Assembly: GCF_040183065.1 (NCBI RefSeq)
Contig: NC_091125.1
Coordinates: 129,773,121 to 129,837,120, forward strand
Length of the DNA: 64,000 nucleotides
Source of the DNA: Periplaneta americana
Lineage: Eukaryota > Arthropoda > Insecta > Blattodea > Blattidae
Direction: 5' to 3'
Shown: in pieces, positions 43,801-55,684 of the stretch
Layout: each line of letters opens with the position of its first letter
Numbering within the stretch: the first letter of the stretch is position 1
The notes under the pieces: generated by a model
Seen by the model: the letters and a program-made list of their open reading frames with translations, nothing else
What the model was told of the DNA's origin: nothing
Databases searched by the model: none
Made by a program: the position numbers and the translations under genes

Positions 43801-45230
43801 TCCTAGTTCAGATTATGCCTGTTGAAGTAGAGTTGTCTGTAGATTTATTTAGCAATGCCCTGCATCAAATGCATGTCTGCCAGTTCCGCTGTTGCTTCAT
43901 ATCATATAACCATTCAAAATGAGAACATAAACATGAATTTATTTAAATAGTGCATTGGTTTACCGTGGAAGCATAAAGGCCAGTGTGTGTTCTTGAAAGT
44001 TAGTACCACTGAAGTCTGTATTCGAACTTTGACGCAGCAGGCATGCTAACAGGGTTGCATATTGTTCAGATACTTCAGAAGTTACTGTGTATCGCTTAAT
44101 ACCTTAAAAATGACACCTCTGACCATCAGTTCCCTATCTCAAAATACTCGTGTTTGACCCCTCTATCGTCTCTATCCTTATGACCCTGTTAATCTGGAAC
44201 ACCTGGTATAAAAATCTCCAGATTTATCTTTAATAGTTGAAAAAATTAACTTATAAATGTTAAAACTTCGAATCTATGAAGCCCTTGCATATTGGCATGT
44301 ATACTTCACATAAACTTACTGGTGATGGGATGTTTTCTATGTGAGGAGGCATCTGAAGATTGTTCACACATTATAAATAATAAAACTCTTATTCTCTACA
44401 TTTAATGATTTGAAATACAACACTAGCATTTTTTGTACACCAGTGTTAATGTGTGACAAATTGAAGTAAAACCCTGGCTTGAATCTCGAACACTATTTGT
44501 TAAAAACGTGAGAGAAACTGATGTAAGAGTGCTGGTTGCCAGATTTACTGCATCTCATACAGTAAATAAATAGACAGGCTAACACAGTTACTGAAGTAAT
44601 TGATTAGATATATTTGGTGAGAGATAAGTTATTGATAATATTTCTAAACTTATACTTCAATATAACACAAGGATACAATATAACTCAGCTAGAATGTACT
44701 TATACACACCCTCTGATACTTACAGGGACCATTCTGGCATCTGGTAGGGTGAAGTGCATATGTTAAGTTTGCAATAGGATATTAAGCCAAAACAGTGATT
44801 TTTATATAGTAAATTATACTTTATATTTCATTAATGTCAAAGGTAATAGCATTTTATAGTGACCATGAGTTTGTAAATTGCTAAGTGAGACATCAAAATC
44901 TTCCGTAATGGGGAATATGGTATAATTAAATGATATGGGGGTTGGTGTCTGAAGGACAAGGGGAGAAGAAAAGAGAGAAGAGACCAGAAGTTGCATATTT
45001 TACGGGGTTTTACTTCAAGTTGTTAGGCTGTACACTATCTTCAGAACACGTTAAAAATTTACTACCTTTCTCTCTTTGTCTCAATAAAAATTGGATAAGA
45101 ATTTGCAATAGAAGTAATCTATTAACAACTAGGTATTGTAAAAGTTTACATCACATCAATTCTTTATAAATTACATAAGACGAAATAATAAATGCTCATT
45201 TTATATTTCAGTATATGGTTAAAACTGAAT
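40825..45230. other. Gene-free intergenic stretch
   Basis: About 4.4 kb in which I recognise no exon, RNA gene or mobile element. There is a 15-G run at 41937-41951. Short open frames here lack family motifs. Confidence 0.4.
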
Positions 45231-45235
45231 TCACG

Positions 45236-45312
45236 TGTTTAGACTTGTGAACTGCTTATGCAGTGCAGAAAAAAATGTTCAGACTTGTGAACTGCTTATG
45301 CAATGCAAAAAA
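45236..45312. repeat. ~40-bp tandem duplication
   Basis: AGACTTGTGAACTGCTTATG then CA(G/A)TGCA is present twice in a row, each followed by an A-run. Confidence 0.8.
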
Positions 45313-45387
45313 AAAAAATATGCTCCCTGTATGATTTTTGTCATGTATTTGTGTAACTGTCACTTGCTCTAGAGTTCGTGAAAATTT

Positions 45388-45560
45388 AATTTTATGTCTG
45401 TGCAATAAACTATTAAATTTTTTTTTACATGCAATTGTGAATTATTTATTAAAATTTACTAAATGAAATTTCTAATAGAAATTGATCAATTCTGGTAAAT
45501 TTATAGAATGAAATGGAGTTTCAAAAAATTTCAATAAATCTAGGTTAACTGTATTCAAAT
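45388..45560. repeat. ~165-bp dispersed repeat, copy B
   Basis: Same-orientation partner of 38866-39035, starting TTTTATGTCTGTGCAATAAA and ending with TCTAGGTTAACTGTAT. Confidence 0.8.
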
Positions 45561-45564
45561 TATA

Positions 45565-46340
45565 GTGTGTTCAGTAACGAAATTCTTAAACATTTTATTT
45601 TATGCATCAGAATCGAGGTGGCTACTTTTTTTAAGCTTTGCACCAAATTTGTTCAACAGTGTGAACAATAAGTAACAATATTGAAAGAATCTTAAGTGTT
45701 GCAGAATATAGTCCATTGGCATATAAATCACTTCTAGAATAAAAATTATTGTTTAAACTGTAGATTAAATCTAAAACAGTATGTCTTATAAACCCGTTTA
45801 GGTGAAGAATACTGTTCAATAAATTCGCTACTAATGAATTTTATTATTTAGGAGTTCTGATAGGCGAGGCTAATTTACTATTTCTTGTTTGACTGTTGGG
45901 ATGCGAAAATCATGATAGAATATCTGTTTGTGGTGTATCAAGGGATGTTGCCAATTGTTAGACGTGTCTTTGATTGGAAGCATTCCAGTATCCCGATGTT
46001 AGAGTTGCTTGCAATGCCCCATAGTTGAATTCCGTATGTCCAAACAGATTTTTAGAAAGGCTTTATAGAGGATTACTTTACTAGTTACTGATAACTGTAA
46101 TTTACGTCCAATTAACCAGTGTAACTTGCTGAATTTAAGATTGCTGTTTTTGTTTAGTCAGATATGTTTCTTCCAAGTTAGCAGATCTATATCAGCCTTG
46201 GGCATAAAGGTGAAGGGAAAGGAGATACCTCTGCCCATATCCTTTCCACTTCATAGCTTTAGAAACGAACACACAGTAAATCACTCTGCATTGTGAATTT
46301 TAGGCAACCATCAAGAGCTGAAAGCTATGATGCATGCCAT
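45565..46340. other. Unassigned spacer
   Basis: Nothing recognised. Confidence 0.3.
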
Positions 46341-46561
46341 ATACAGGATGGTGCATGATAAATGGACACTTTGAAAACTTCCATAGAAATGTTATTTCTT
46401 GTAATAATGTAAGTGTTGGAAAGTTTTATTTATGCGAGTATCGTATTCAATATGTGTACCATTTTGATTCAGATCGTGTTGAAATCGCACACGCACTTTT
46501 GAGACTACTCGGCGACAGATCTCCATCATATACATATATATTCATATAAGAGGTCTCGTCG

Positions 46562-47120
46562 TTCTCATTGAATACATTGACTAAAAGTAGCCATACTGTA
46601 GATATATCTATTAAATTGAGAAAAATTCGTTCCGGCACTGTTCTCCATCAGTTTTGTTGTACAACTGAACAATTTTGGCTCTCATTTCAAGAAGTGTCCG
46701 AGGTCTCTTTGGAAACAACTTTTCCTTCAAGAAACTCCATAAGAAAAAATCACAGGGATTCAAGTCTGGACTAGGGGTTGCCAAAACTGTTCAGTTGTGG
46801 CATGCTGGATAATGATGCGATATCACTTGAGGGCCGAAAAGATTTGCAGGCACTTCAATACGACATTAACGGTGTGTGGGACGGCATCGACGTGCATGAA
46901 CCATTCACTTTGCTTGCTGTCGTTTTCCTCTTTTACTCTACCTTTCTGTTCAAACTTATTGCAAAGCCGAAGAATGGTGTTTCGTGCTGGTGCCCAAGTG
47001 AAAAAATGCCCGAAATTATTCTTTGGGTAGCAGTAACACTCCTTGTTTCAGTGAAAAAGAGAACAACTTTAACTTGATACGCAGTTGACAAATGACCATG
47101 ATCTGCCATTTCTCTCAACT
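46562..47120 (-). pseudogene. mariner/Tc-like transposase remnant
   Basis: On the minus strand the left-most (N-terminal) frame from 47107 reads MADHGHLSTAYQVKVVLFFT, ETRSVTATQR and, after a shift, RNTILRLCNKFEQKGRVKEE, an HTH region. The catalytic part jumps to SPDLNPCDFFLWSFLKEKLF, RPRTLLEMRAKIVQLYNKTD and a stop at about 46602. The middle is deleted. A possible outer end, ACAGGATGGTGCATGATAAA, lies at 46344, but its partner on the right was not found. Confidence 0.6.
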
Positions 47121-47409
47121 GACTGCTATGTGGTATCAGCAATGTCTACAGCAATCTCGTGTTCTCTAGTGACACTTTCAGAAACGACTCTAGGCTAGAG
47201 CTTTCCATTAAATGTTTTCCTAATTATTTCAAATGTATCAACCTGTACAATTCGTCACTCAGCAGTGCTTGCATTCTGATCTACTCGTATCAGTCTGATA
47301 CATAACTCTCTGCTGGGGAATGTGGAGGGGGGGAGTTAGGGGTAGTCTGCAATACTTCAATTGATGTATTAACATCCAGGCCTGATCTAGATGCATTGCT
47401 AAGTTTTTC

Positions 47410-48790
47410 ACATCATTTTGGGATATATTTTGATTGTTGTTGTACAGGTAGATTAAGTTGTACAGGCAGACAGGAACTCGCAACGAGCACAGAATACATA
47501 GAGTAGACACTAGCATCTTAATATCATTGGACGGAGTGAAGCCGGTTTGATGGACCTGACGCCATCTTGTTGCTACCAAAACATTGCAAAATAGCTATTA
47601 CGTTATAGAAGATCTTACGATAATAAGAATTCCATATGTTCCTAATTTCCTGGAGGACTCACACTTTCTTGTTTGTTTCGTAATACAGAATCGCTAGGCA
47701 CTTATTTTTAGCAAATTGACAGCTCTTCAAATTGCAGTATGGTATTAATAGGTAATCTGGAAGGTTAAACAAACAATAATGATAAAAAAAAGGAAGATTA
47801 CAGTTTGACCTTATTTTGTTACTAGTCCAATAAAAATGCTACCCTATAATAATTACTTTTATAGGTTGATCCATTTGCTTCGATTTAATAATGCAACTTG
47901 CTTCTTAACGCAAATTAGCATTCTCTTCCTTTTGCCAGTATTTCATATAGATGTCCCGATTTTGTTTAGAGAAAAAGTGGGATGCTCTTAACCATTGATA
48001 GACTCTTCGTTTATAGTATATAATTAGATTATAACGGCGAACAAAAGTGAAGTTTTATTACCAAGTGGGTTCAGTTAGTTCACGACTGAGTTAATGAAGC
48101 TACTAAGTCTGCATAGCATAAGTCTGATTTCGTGATTATAAAAATTAATTACAATAATATTAATACACTATTTCTTTTTCATCAAACGAATAGGCCTATG
48201 TGCATTCGGTTGAAGAGAAACCTCGGTACACCCATTTTCTATAGCACGCGACATAAACTTCCAACTTGGGTTGTTAGGTTAGCTTTGCTCGTAAATGCTA
48301 AGTTTACAAAGCGTGTCTGATTTAGTGATTATAAAAATTAATTACAATAATATCAATACACTAATCCTTTCTCTTAATCAAACACATACGTGAACAATAC
48401 GAATCTAACCGACTAACCTAGGCTAAATCATTCATTATCTACCGGTAATAAGTACATTTCACACATGCATATTTACCTGTGAAAAGTTATTCCAGGAATT
48501 TTTTTGAAAACCTGTTTGTGCAGCAATACGCAGCACATGTAGGCATATTGAAATTACTTCATTTATTAATTAAAACAACGATGCAACATCACAATCAACT
48601 GTCCATGTGCTAACCGGGAGCCCAATGTTTTGGTAGCATCATAATGGCGACGGTCTACAAAAGCGGCTTCACCTCCAAGCTGTTCATGTCTACTCTATGC
48701 ATTCTGTGCTCGTTGGGAACTCGTTTTTCACATCTTCATTTTCGGGTATATTTTTTACAGGTACAGGTAGACAGGAACTCGTTTTTCACA
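47410..48790. repeat. Inverted-repeat pair ~1 kb apart
   Basis: The segment 47450-47585 (read minus) and 48622-48760 (read plus) share CCAATGTTTTGGTAGCA, AAAACCGGCTTCAC/AAAAGCGGCTTCAC, TGTCTACTCTATG and ATTCTGTGCTCGTTG. Between the arms, 48115-48190 and 48312-48385 are direct repeats (GTGATTATAAAAATTAATTA, CAATAATATTAATACACTA). This could be a non-autonomous element bounded by the arms. Exact ends not seen. Confidence 0.6.
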
Positions 48791-49145
48791 TCTTCATTTT
48801 CAGGTATATTTTTTTTATTAAGTTGTACAGGTAGACAGGAACTCGTTTTTCACATCTTCATTTTCAGGTATAATTTTTTTTTTTTATTAAGTTGTACAGG
48901 TAGACAGGAGCTCGTTTTTCACATCTTCATGTTCGGGTATATTTTTTATTGTTAAGTTGTACAGGTAGACAGGAACTCGTTTTTCACATCTTCATTTTCA
49001 GGTATATTTTTTATTAAGTTGTACAGGTAGACAGGAACTCGTTTTTCACATCTTCATTTTCGAGTATATTTTTATTGTAGACAGGAGCTCGTTTTTCACA
49101 TCTTCATTTTCGGGTATATTTTTTATTAAGTTGTACAGGTAGACA
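48715..49145. repeat. Minisatellite, 7 units of 50-69 bp
   Basis: Units start at about 48718, 48776, 48840, 48909, 48974, 49036 and 49086. Each contains (A/G)(A/G)CTCGTTTTTCACATCTT and CATTTTC(G/A)GGTATA, then a variable T-run, TTAAGTTGTACAGGTAGACA. Length variation comes from the T-run and from loss of the GTTGTAC part in unit 6. The single-copy precursor is visible in the inverted arm near 47460-47490. Confidence 0.92.
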
Positions 49146-49149
49146 GCTG

Positions 49150-49670
49150 TTCATATAAACAACTCATAGTATATCCACAACTATGAGTGGATGACTCTAG
49201 TTGCTACATTACTGCCTTCTTCAAAATCTAAGTCAAGTATCCATTATAATTATTTTCGATATACTGTATGCATAATGTTGGTATGTTGCAATATCTCTTC
49301 AAGCAATTGAGTTTCCTATAACAATCATTCTGCTGAAGTCAAGAAATTTGGAAATGACTGAAACCGTGAGATATGTGGAAGAATAATATTGTTCAAGTAT
49401 ATTTACCAATCTGCAGAAGTCCCAATAGTCGTTAAAGCAAATATGAAAAGTATCCTTGAAAAGAATTGTGGATTTTAATATGATGTGCCACATATGAGAA
49501 GCACTATTAGATTCACAAAGCTATTGTTCACTTGATATAGTCTAGTAAGAAATACTGCATCATATCTCAGATTTGCTCCAGTCACGTCTTGTGACATAGA
49601 AGGAACATCTACATAAAATAGTTTCTCGGAACATAGGAGTACCGGTATTTATTTTGATAAACTGAAAATG
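49150..49670. other. Unassigned spacer
   Basis: Nothing recognised. Confidence 0.3.
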
Positions 49671-49671
49671 T

Positions 49672-49748
49672 TGTTGTTTTCTAATGCCAGGCATTTGACA
49701 ATAGAGTCATTTGACCTCTTGCACTCCAATATTTTTCAAAGATATAAA
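49672..49748 (-). repeat. 3' terminal segment of RNase H retroelement
   Basis: Minus strand: CTTTGAAAAATATTGGAGTG, CAAGAGGTCAAATGACTCTA, GCCTGGCATTAGAAAACAAC. A third copy of the 3' end seen at 18762 and 31247, here very short. Confidence 0.75.
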
Positions 49749-49754
49749 CTGAAA

Positions 49755-50590
49755 AAGTACATTATTAACTATTGTAACAAGTCTAGAGACTTATCACTAT
49801 GTATCTGAGTTCTTATTTTTAGACTGAAAATTACGAAGGTTCTAATTGACAATTAGTGTCTTCTTATATTATTTGCGTATTGTGTTTCTTCTTCTGTGGC
49901 CATGGAGCATTGGCACAAAGACAAATTTGGTTACCACCCAACTGTACATGTTTGTTGTACTGGTTTGTTGATGTTTAGAACTGCGTTACTAGTGTTCATT
50001 TGGCAGAGATATAGTCCAAACTCTCACAACTTAATTGTTTCGGTACCAACTTCCTAGCTCTGTTGGTTACCATCTAAAATTGTTGCCATCAAACCTTCTG
50101 ATATCCATTTCTAAAATATTCAAAGTGGCTAAAACTTAATCCAGTAAACTATCAGCCTAATTTATTTATTATAGGCTCCTTAAAAATGCTCCAGTTTTCA
50201 TTTAATTTTCTTTCAAAACTAAATAGGCTCATAGTCTGACAATTTTCTATATATATGTGAATTGTAGCTTGGGTAACTAGTAATCATGTGAAAACATTTT
50301 GAGTGTATCTCCATGGACATCCAAAATTATCTGCAACTGGTTTCTGTAGTTCTCTACAACTTCAACTAGAGTGTCTCCTGTGATGTTATCCTTCAAGAAA
50401 CCCTGTAAGTGATCAACAAGGATTGTGGTGTGTGAGTGATGGAAGGACCAGCTTGAACAGAATTGTTCTGGAAACTGGTAATACAATTGTCCCCTAAATG
50501 CTTATTTCCTTATTGAGAATATTCAAGATTGCATTTTTCACATTATCTACTGTATACTTTTCAAATATTGGTCTAACAATGCTTGAGATG
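49755..50590. other. Unassigned spacer
   Basis: Nothing recognised on either strand. Confidence 0.3.
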
Positions 50591-51474
50591 TGAAATTAAC
50601 AGGGGCGGTTATTCAGGTAAAGTAGGTGAAGTGCGACTTCACCTATTTACGCCTAAAACACAATTTTATCTCGTATTAATAAATAATTAATTCTAGTTAT
50701 TACCGGTACCACTTCTAAAATAAAAAAGTTCTATTTTCAGTCGTTATCAATAGTGTTTAGTTGTATAAATACTACCTGTAACCATTCGCTGAATAGAATG
50801 TCAACTGTTATGAGCACCGAGCGGTGTCTATTGGAACTTACAATACTGTAGAGGTGAAATTAATTGGGCTCCCATTCTCATACAGCACTTGGTTGCCATG
50901 GTAACGTGACGTCACGCACTAAGATTGTATGAGAACTGTCAAGACTTGTAGGTGGAGTAACCAGTTTGCAGATCTAACGGTAGAGAAGGGTTGAAGCTGA
51001 TCTCCAAGGCCGGGGGCTATTGTGTGAGGGCTGTGAAATATTAGAGTATGTACTACCTGACTCGAGAATACTATCATTCATTGTGTCCAAGCAGCCACCC
51101 TGCAGCGGTAAATTAGCTGACTCTATGTTATTTTTATCAGGAATACACCGCATATACATTCGTAAAGTTTAAAAGTTCTTTTCTGCAGCATGTATTATTT
51201 CTTCTCATGAGCTCATCAGTTTTGTATTTGAAAGTAAATACATGCGTTAAACTTTCAAATACAATAACAAAACTGGCGCGCGTAAATGTAGACATGTAGT
51301 TTAATACTATGTACGTATATATTAACTTATTAGATAATCTATTTAGAGTATATTAGTGATTATAGAGTATTAATCCTACATCATAGTGTATATTATATGT
51401 TTAATCACTGTAGTGCTATTATACAAATACTTAGGTACCAGTCCATAGAAGATATTGATAAATGGGTGTGAAAT

Positions 51475-51609
51475 ATGGATCCCGAAAATGACACGGTTTG
51501 TAATTTATTAGAAATGCCGTTTTGTAGACTTAAATTTGAGGTTAAAGAAGATGTTTTAAATTCTGGACGACATACAATTCCATTTGTTCTTTGTTTTAAA
51601 AAGAGCTAA
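51475..51609 (+). pseudogene. ZMYM1-like hAT transposase, N-terminal stub
   Basis: A 44-codon frame MDPENDTVCNLLEMPFCRLK, FEVKEDVLNSGRH and a stop at 51607. The N-LLExPFxxLxFExK pattern is the usual start of ZMYM1-type hAT proteins. Continuation is deleted. Confidence 0.5.
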
Positions 51610-51654
51610 GAATATAGAGAACTTGTATAAAGTAACTTTAAAAAAATCTTTTGA

Positions 51655-51868
51655 TGAAAGAAGCTTTTCTGTTTGAAGAGATCTAAAATTTCACTCGGAA
51701 TGCTACATCACAGGAGAGACTTTCATCATTAGCTCCATAGCTTTGCATAGAGATATACTGTCCACCCTCAGTTAAAGTCGGACATTTTATGAAAACATCA
51801 TCGACAGGTTTGCTACTTTAAAAGATAGGAGGATTGACTTGGTATGCAAGAAATTGAGTGAGTCCTGA
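51655..51868 (+). pseudogene. hAT C-terminal dimerisation domain remnant
   Basis: Broken frame with ERSFSV near 51658, ECYITGETFIISSIALHRDI, LSTL and ENIIDRFATLKDRRIDLVCK. This matches the ERSFSxLKRIKTYLR...QERLxxLALLxI...RRI end of hAT transposases. Confidence 0.6.
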
Positions 51869-52034
51869 AATAAATTAATTTTCCTGTTTGCATGTGTTCT
51901 ATAACTATTCAAATTGTACGCAGTTTACGAATAGTAGGCCTACTCATTATATTGGTAAAACTGATTATGCATTTATGTATGCAAACAGGACTTCACCTAT
52001 TTTTTTTACGGCGAGCCGCTACTGGAAATTATAA

Positions 52035-53490
52035 CATTAATTTTTTTGTATTCATAGCAAAATTAAAATAAAGGCATTTTATAGCATTATTTGAAGAAAT
52101 AGCATTTATTAGCTGAAACCTCTTTTGTTATTTTATGCATTTGAGAGGGGAAATGAAAATAAGATAAATAATTGGTAATTGAGGTATCTGATGAATGTTA
52201 CTATGTTTGGTTAAATAACTAGTTTCAATTATGTTGCCAAAAAAAAAGACCAAAATTATGGTTTTATTATGTTTCAGTAGTTATAAAGTAAAAAATAATA
52301 AGTGCGATAAATGTGCCTCTGAACTCTACATTTGATACACATGCACTGGTATCATTTTTAATTTCAAGGAAGTTTCTCACTTTTGTTTCGATGACAGACA
52401 TAGATGAGAAACTTATTTTGCATAATACAAGTCTGCAAATGCTATAAAAAATCCAAGAGTTTCTTTTGCACGCTAGAGGATTCTTGCACTCTTTTGATCC
52501 ATAACTGGTCTATGCTCTGCGAAAAAAAAAAAAAAAAAAAAGTACAGTTTCAACATTCCATCAGTAGGCACATATTTCAATGAGTCTTAACTTTTTTTTC
52601 TTTTCTTGTCAGTCGGTTGAATGCAACTGTCTAAAATGTATTCGATATCCTTCTGTGACTGTCGTAATTGTTTCGAGTTTCTACTGGAGCATATCTGCAC
52701 AAACAAACTCAGTATTGTCATATCATACATAGCTAAATTTTTCGTGAGTTATTTATATTTTATACACAGGAATGAATCAATTTTCCTTTTTGCCAAGGCG
52801 ATGTTGATCAGAAATCGGGTTTCCTTATAAATCAGTCGATTTTATTTCTGGTTGTTGTGTTAATATATTTGCTTTGTTAACTGTTACCAGTATTCAAAGT
52901 GTTGTGTTCAAAAAAATATATTGGCAAAGAAGGTTGGTCTAAGAAAGAGAATTGGAAAATATGTTCCCAATTTCTCGTCTCACAGGTACATACTTTAGAA
53001 GTTGGGTGGTATAGGTCTTGCAAGCAAGGAATACCGACAGAAGGAATGTGAATGAAACAATGCGATAAAGAAGAGAGGGTGACTGGAAAGCTCACGAGAC
53101 GGCTTGAATGGTATTCAAGAGTACAGTCGGAAGAGAAATGACAGATAGAATCAGTTTTGCGTTGTGATAGTTACATTACGACTTTAGTTTGTTCCATTGC
53201 ATGTGAATATGTGTCATATCACAAGGTATTATTATTTCATTCATAAACATACATTGCGCATTTAATTAGCTTCGAATTTTTCTCTTACTATGTTCTTTAT
53301 TTCCACAGCGATGTCGTCATTTGTTCATCTTCTTAGAAGAGATTGTACCTCTCGCCCCCTCAGCATGCCTACATACACACGCCAAAACAGACAGCAATGC
53401 CACCATCGCGTTTAGGTAATTGTTCTTTGCGCGAGCTATACCCACTGGTTCTGAGTAAAATTATCGTTTTCGATTTTACAGGGATTTGTA
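52035..53490. other. Unassigned spacer
   Basis: No element identified. A-run at 52521-52540. Confidence 0.3.
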
Positions 53491-53499
53491 TCTCCCCCC

Positions 53500-53580
53500 C
53501 CCCTCCCCTCGAATGGGGTTAAGGTAGTGAGGGGGTCGCCCAGAAGTGGGTCGTGCCTTCAAAAATTTTGGGAACCATTG
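53500..53580 (-). repeat. hAT-type terminal segment
   Basis: Read on the minus strand from 53579: CAATGGTTCCCAAAATTTTT then GAAGGCACGACCCACTT, a well-known style of hAT end (CAGTGGTTCCCAAA). The other end was not found, so only this terminus is claimed. Confidence 0.45.
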
Positions 53581-53589
53581 CTTTATGCA

Positions 53590-54459
53590 ATTGATCGCAT
53601 ATGCACAGTTATAAATCGATGACTCATCTTATTATTAGGGTAAATATGGTAATAGGAATTAAGCACATGATGCAAGTTCTAAATTGAGAAGTGGTGTAAC
53701 TTGGTCTTCTTCCATTGAATATGAGAATTTTGCAATTTGTTGAAGGTTGACTCAACCTTTATCTTAAACTGGATATAAAAAAGGAAGGGAGGGAGGGAAG
53801 AGTCGAGGTTATCCTGCTTGTTCGGGTTGTTACAAGTGTCTAAATTCATGCAAGTTTTAGCACGATTTAGCTAGAATTTTATCAGAGATACTGTTTAGTT
53901 GCACTCCAGCACATGGTACTATTCACCTTTTTTTTCTGCACAGTTCATAATGCATTATTTGCATATTTGTTGAAACTTGGCTGTGTGCAGATCTTGTGAT
54001 GAGTTATAAGTGGCAGTTTATGTCATCACTTGTGACTGTGGCATGAATGGGTCTATTGTGCATAGGGTGGCATTAATGCAGTAGTTGCTTTTAGCCTTCT
54101 GGAGGTGACTGTAATAATCGACTTTGGCCATCAGTGAAATAATTCTTCAGTGACTGTGTGAATGTCCAAGAGTGTATCTTGATAGGTAATTCTTCGTCAT
54201 AGGAATGTTGCTTTGATCCCGTGTTGAGATCTCCCTTGAAATGATACCGAGATAAATTCCATAGTATATGCTGTGATATATTTTTAAATTGAATGTGTTC
54301 AATCCTCATTCCATACAAGAAGACTGCATCTCAAACATAACGCATAATCCTTTTGCATCCTGACTCCCTGATTGGTCCTATGTTTGCGCCAGAAAATGAG
54401 AGCAACATCGACACATGTGGAGCAATGATAGATGACGTGACATGGCAGAATTATTTTAA
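53590..54459. other. Unassigned spacer
   Basis: Nothing recognised. Confidence 0.3.
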
Positions 54460-54942
54460 ACTAATAACTAGGGCCAGGAAGTTCATGCTCTAAAAATCTA
54501 CTAAATATGCATGCAAGTATGCCTTTAAAAACTTTAAAATATGCCAATAAATATGCACTAATAAAATGCTATATTGGTTGATATCAGTAATTAATAATAA
54601 TAATAATAATAATAATAAGTAATAAATGTAATAACAATATAGGTCAAACTAGATGAGATTAAACTTATATTTATTGAATGTAATCTTCATCATTACGATG
54701 TTTGGTGACGTAGTCAGGAAGTCGCAGGTTCGATTCCCGCTCGAGGTTGTGAAATTTTTCTTTCATACCATGGCATGATTGTGACTATAATAGTATTTAA
54801 ATTCATTATATTTATTGTTGAGAGCTGTGGCACACTACTGTATTGAGATTCGCTAGGTGTACTGTGAACCTTTCAATACTTTTCTGGTAAAAATAATAAT
54901 ATAATACATCTTGATTACACAACTTTTAACACTGTATCACTT

Positions 54943-55373
54943 AGGAATATGTATGATAAGTACATAAAGATTATTAAACACGTTACAAAGAACACATCAC
55001 AGCCATAACAAAATTACAAAACACCTCCACATATGCAGAACACATCACAAATGCCAACCACACCTACAGAGACATCAACACAGACATGGAAATACTGCAC
55101 ATCCAACCAAAAAGCCAGAAACTCAACACACTGGAACAATATGAAATATACAGACACACGAAAACACACCCCCAACGATATTCTCAACACACAACTCAAT
55201 TTCAAAACACATATACTCTTTGACTCTACATTATGAATGCACCCACACAGGAAACAAAAGGCACCAAGATCAACAACGACCAGTTCCGAAGATGACCGAA
55301 AATAGGTCGAAACATGTTAACAAAGTACGTTAATATTTAACACAAGAAAGTACTTATCATACATATTCCGAAA
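54943..55373 (+). mobile_element. Penelope-like retroelement, 5'-truncated, inside the hAT
   Basis: Flanked by an inverted GGAATATGTATGATAAGTAC (54943-54962 and 55350-55369) continuing imperfectly (TTAAACACGTTACAAAGAA versus TTAACGTACTTTGTTAAC). The coding remnant on the plus strand and the CGAAAC-type motif at 55287-55312 resemble the 3' portion of Penelope-like elements, whose terminal repeats may be inverted. Confidence 0.55.
54985..55236 (+). pseudogene. GIY-YIG-like end of a Penelope-like protein
   Basis: Residues YAEHITNANHTY, TDMEILHIQPKSQKLNTLEQ and YEIYRHTKTHP, then after a one-base shift in a C-run near 55167, NDILNTQLNFKTHILFDSTL and a stop. The H...H...E-x-Y-E-I spacing with a following Asn block is that of the C-terminal GIY-YIG region. 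Confidence 0.45.
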
Positions 55374-55684
55374 TAATATAATAATTTCACTCAATACCAG
55401 TTTCCAAAAATAGAGTATGATGGTTTTATTTTAAAAATCTAAACTATACATTTTTATGCAACATAAAATCACCTTTAATGAGCTGTAACGCGAAAATATG
55501 CCACAGTAATATAAATATTATGAAATATTATGCATTTATAAAAAAAAAGCTAAAATATGCAAATATTTACAACAGAATTTGGTTTGATAAACTTAAATGT
55601 TGATAGATAATTAATCAGCAATTAATTACAGCTAATGGGAAAATATATGAAAATGCATGAACTTCCTGGCTCTACTAATAACCT

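Larger units (their letters stand above)
50600..52024 (+). mobile_element. Internally deleted hAT element (ZMYM1-like)
   Basis: Ends CAGGGGCGGTT (left) and CAGTAGCGGCT (right, inward), with flanking 8-bp duplication GAAATTA(A/T) at 50592-50599 and 52025-52032. Secondary inverted sequence TAGGTGAAGT lies just inside both ends. It codes remnants of both the N- and C-terminal parts of a ZMYM1-like hAT transposase, with the centre missing. Confidence 0.75.
54469..55674. mobile_element. Non-autonomous hAT element with nested Penelope-like copy
   Basis: Ends TAGGGCCAGGAAGTTCATGC (left) and TAGAGCCAGGAAGTTCATGC (right, inward), a 20-bp repeat with one mismatch. A perfect 8-bp duplication CTAATAAC lies at 54461-54468 and 55675-55682. 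Repeated AATATGC motifs crowd both subterminal regions (54505-54560, 55495-55565). An (AAT)n run at 54592-54618 and a SINE-like B-box (GGTTCGATTCCCGC at 54728) lie inside. No hAT transposase frame is present. Confidence 0.85.

Noticed and set aside
47259-47579. 106-codon minus frame
   Set aside because: Lies mostly in the inverted-repeat arm shared with 48622-48790. No protein family features.
48644-48955. 103-codon frame
   Set aside because: It is a read-through of the 60-bp minisatellite, and its residues repeat with the units.
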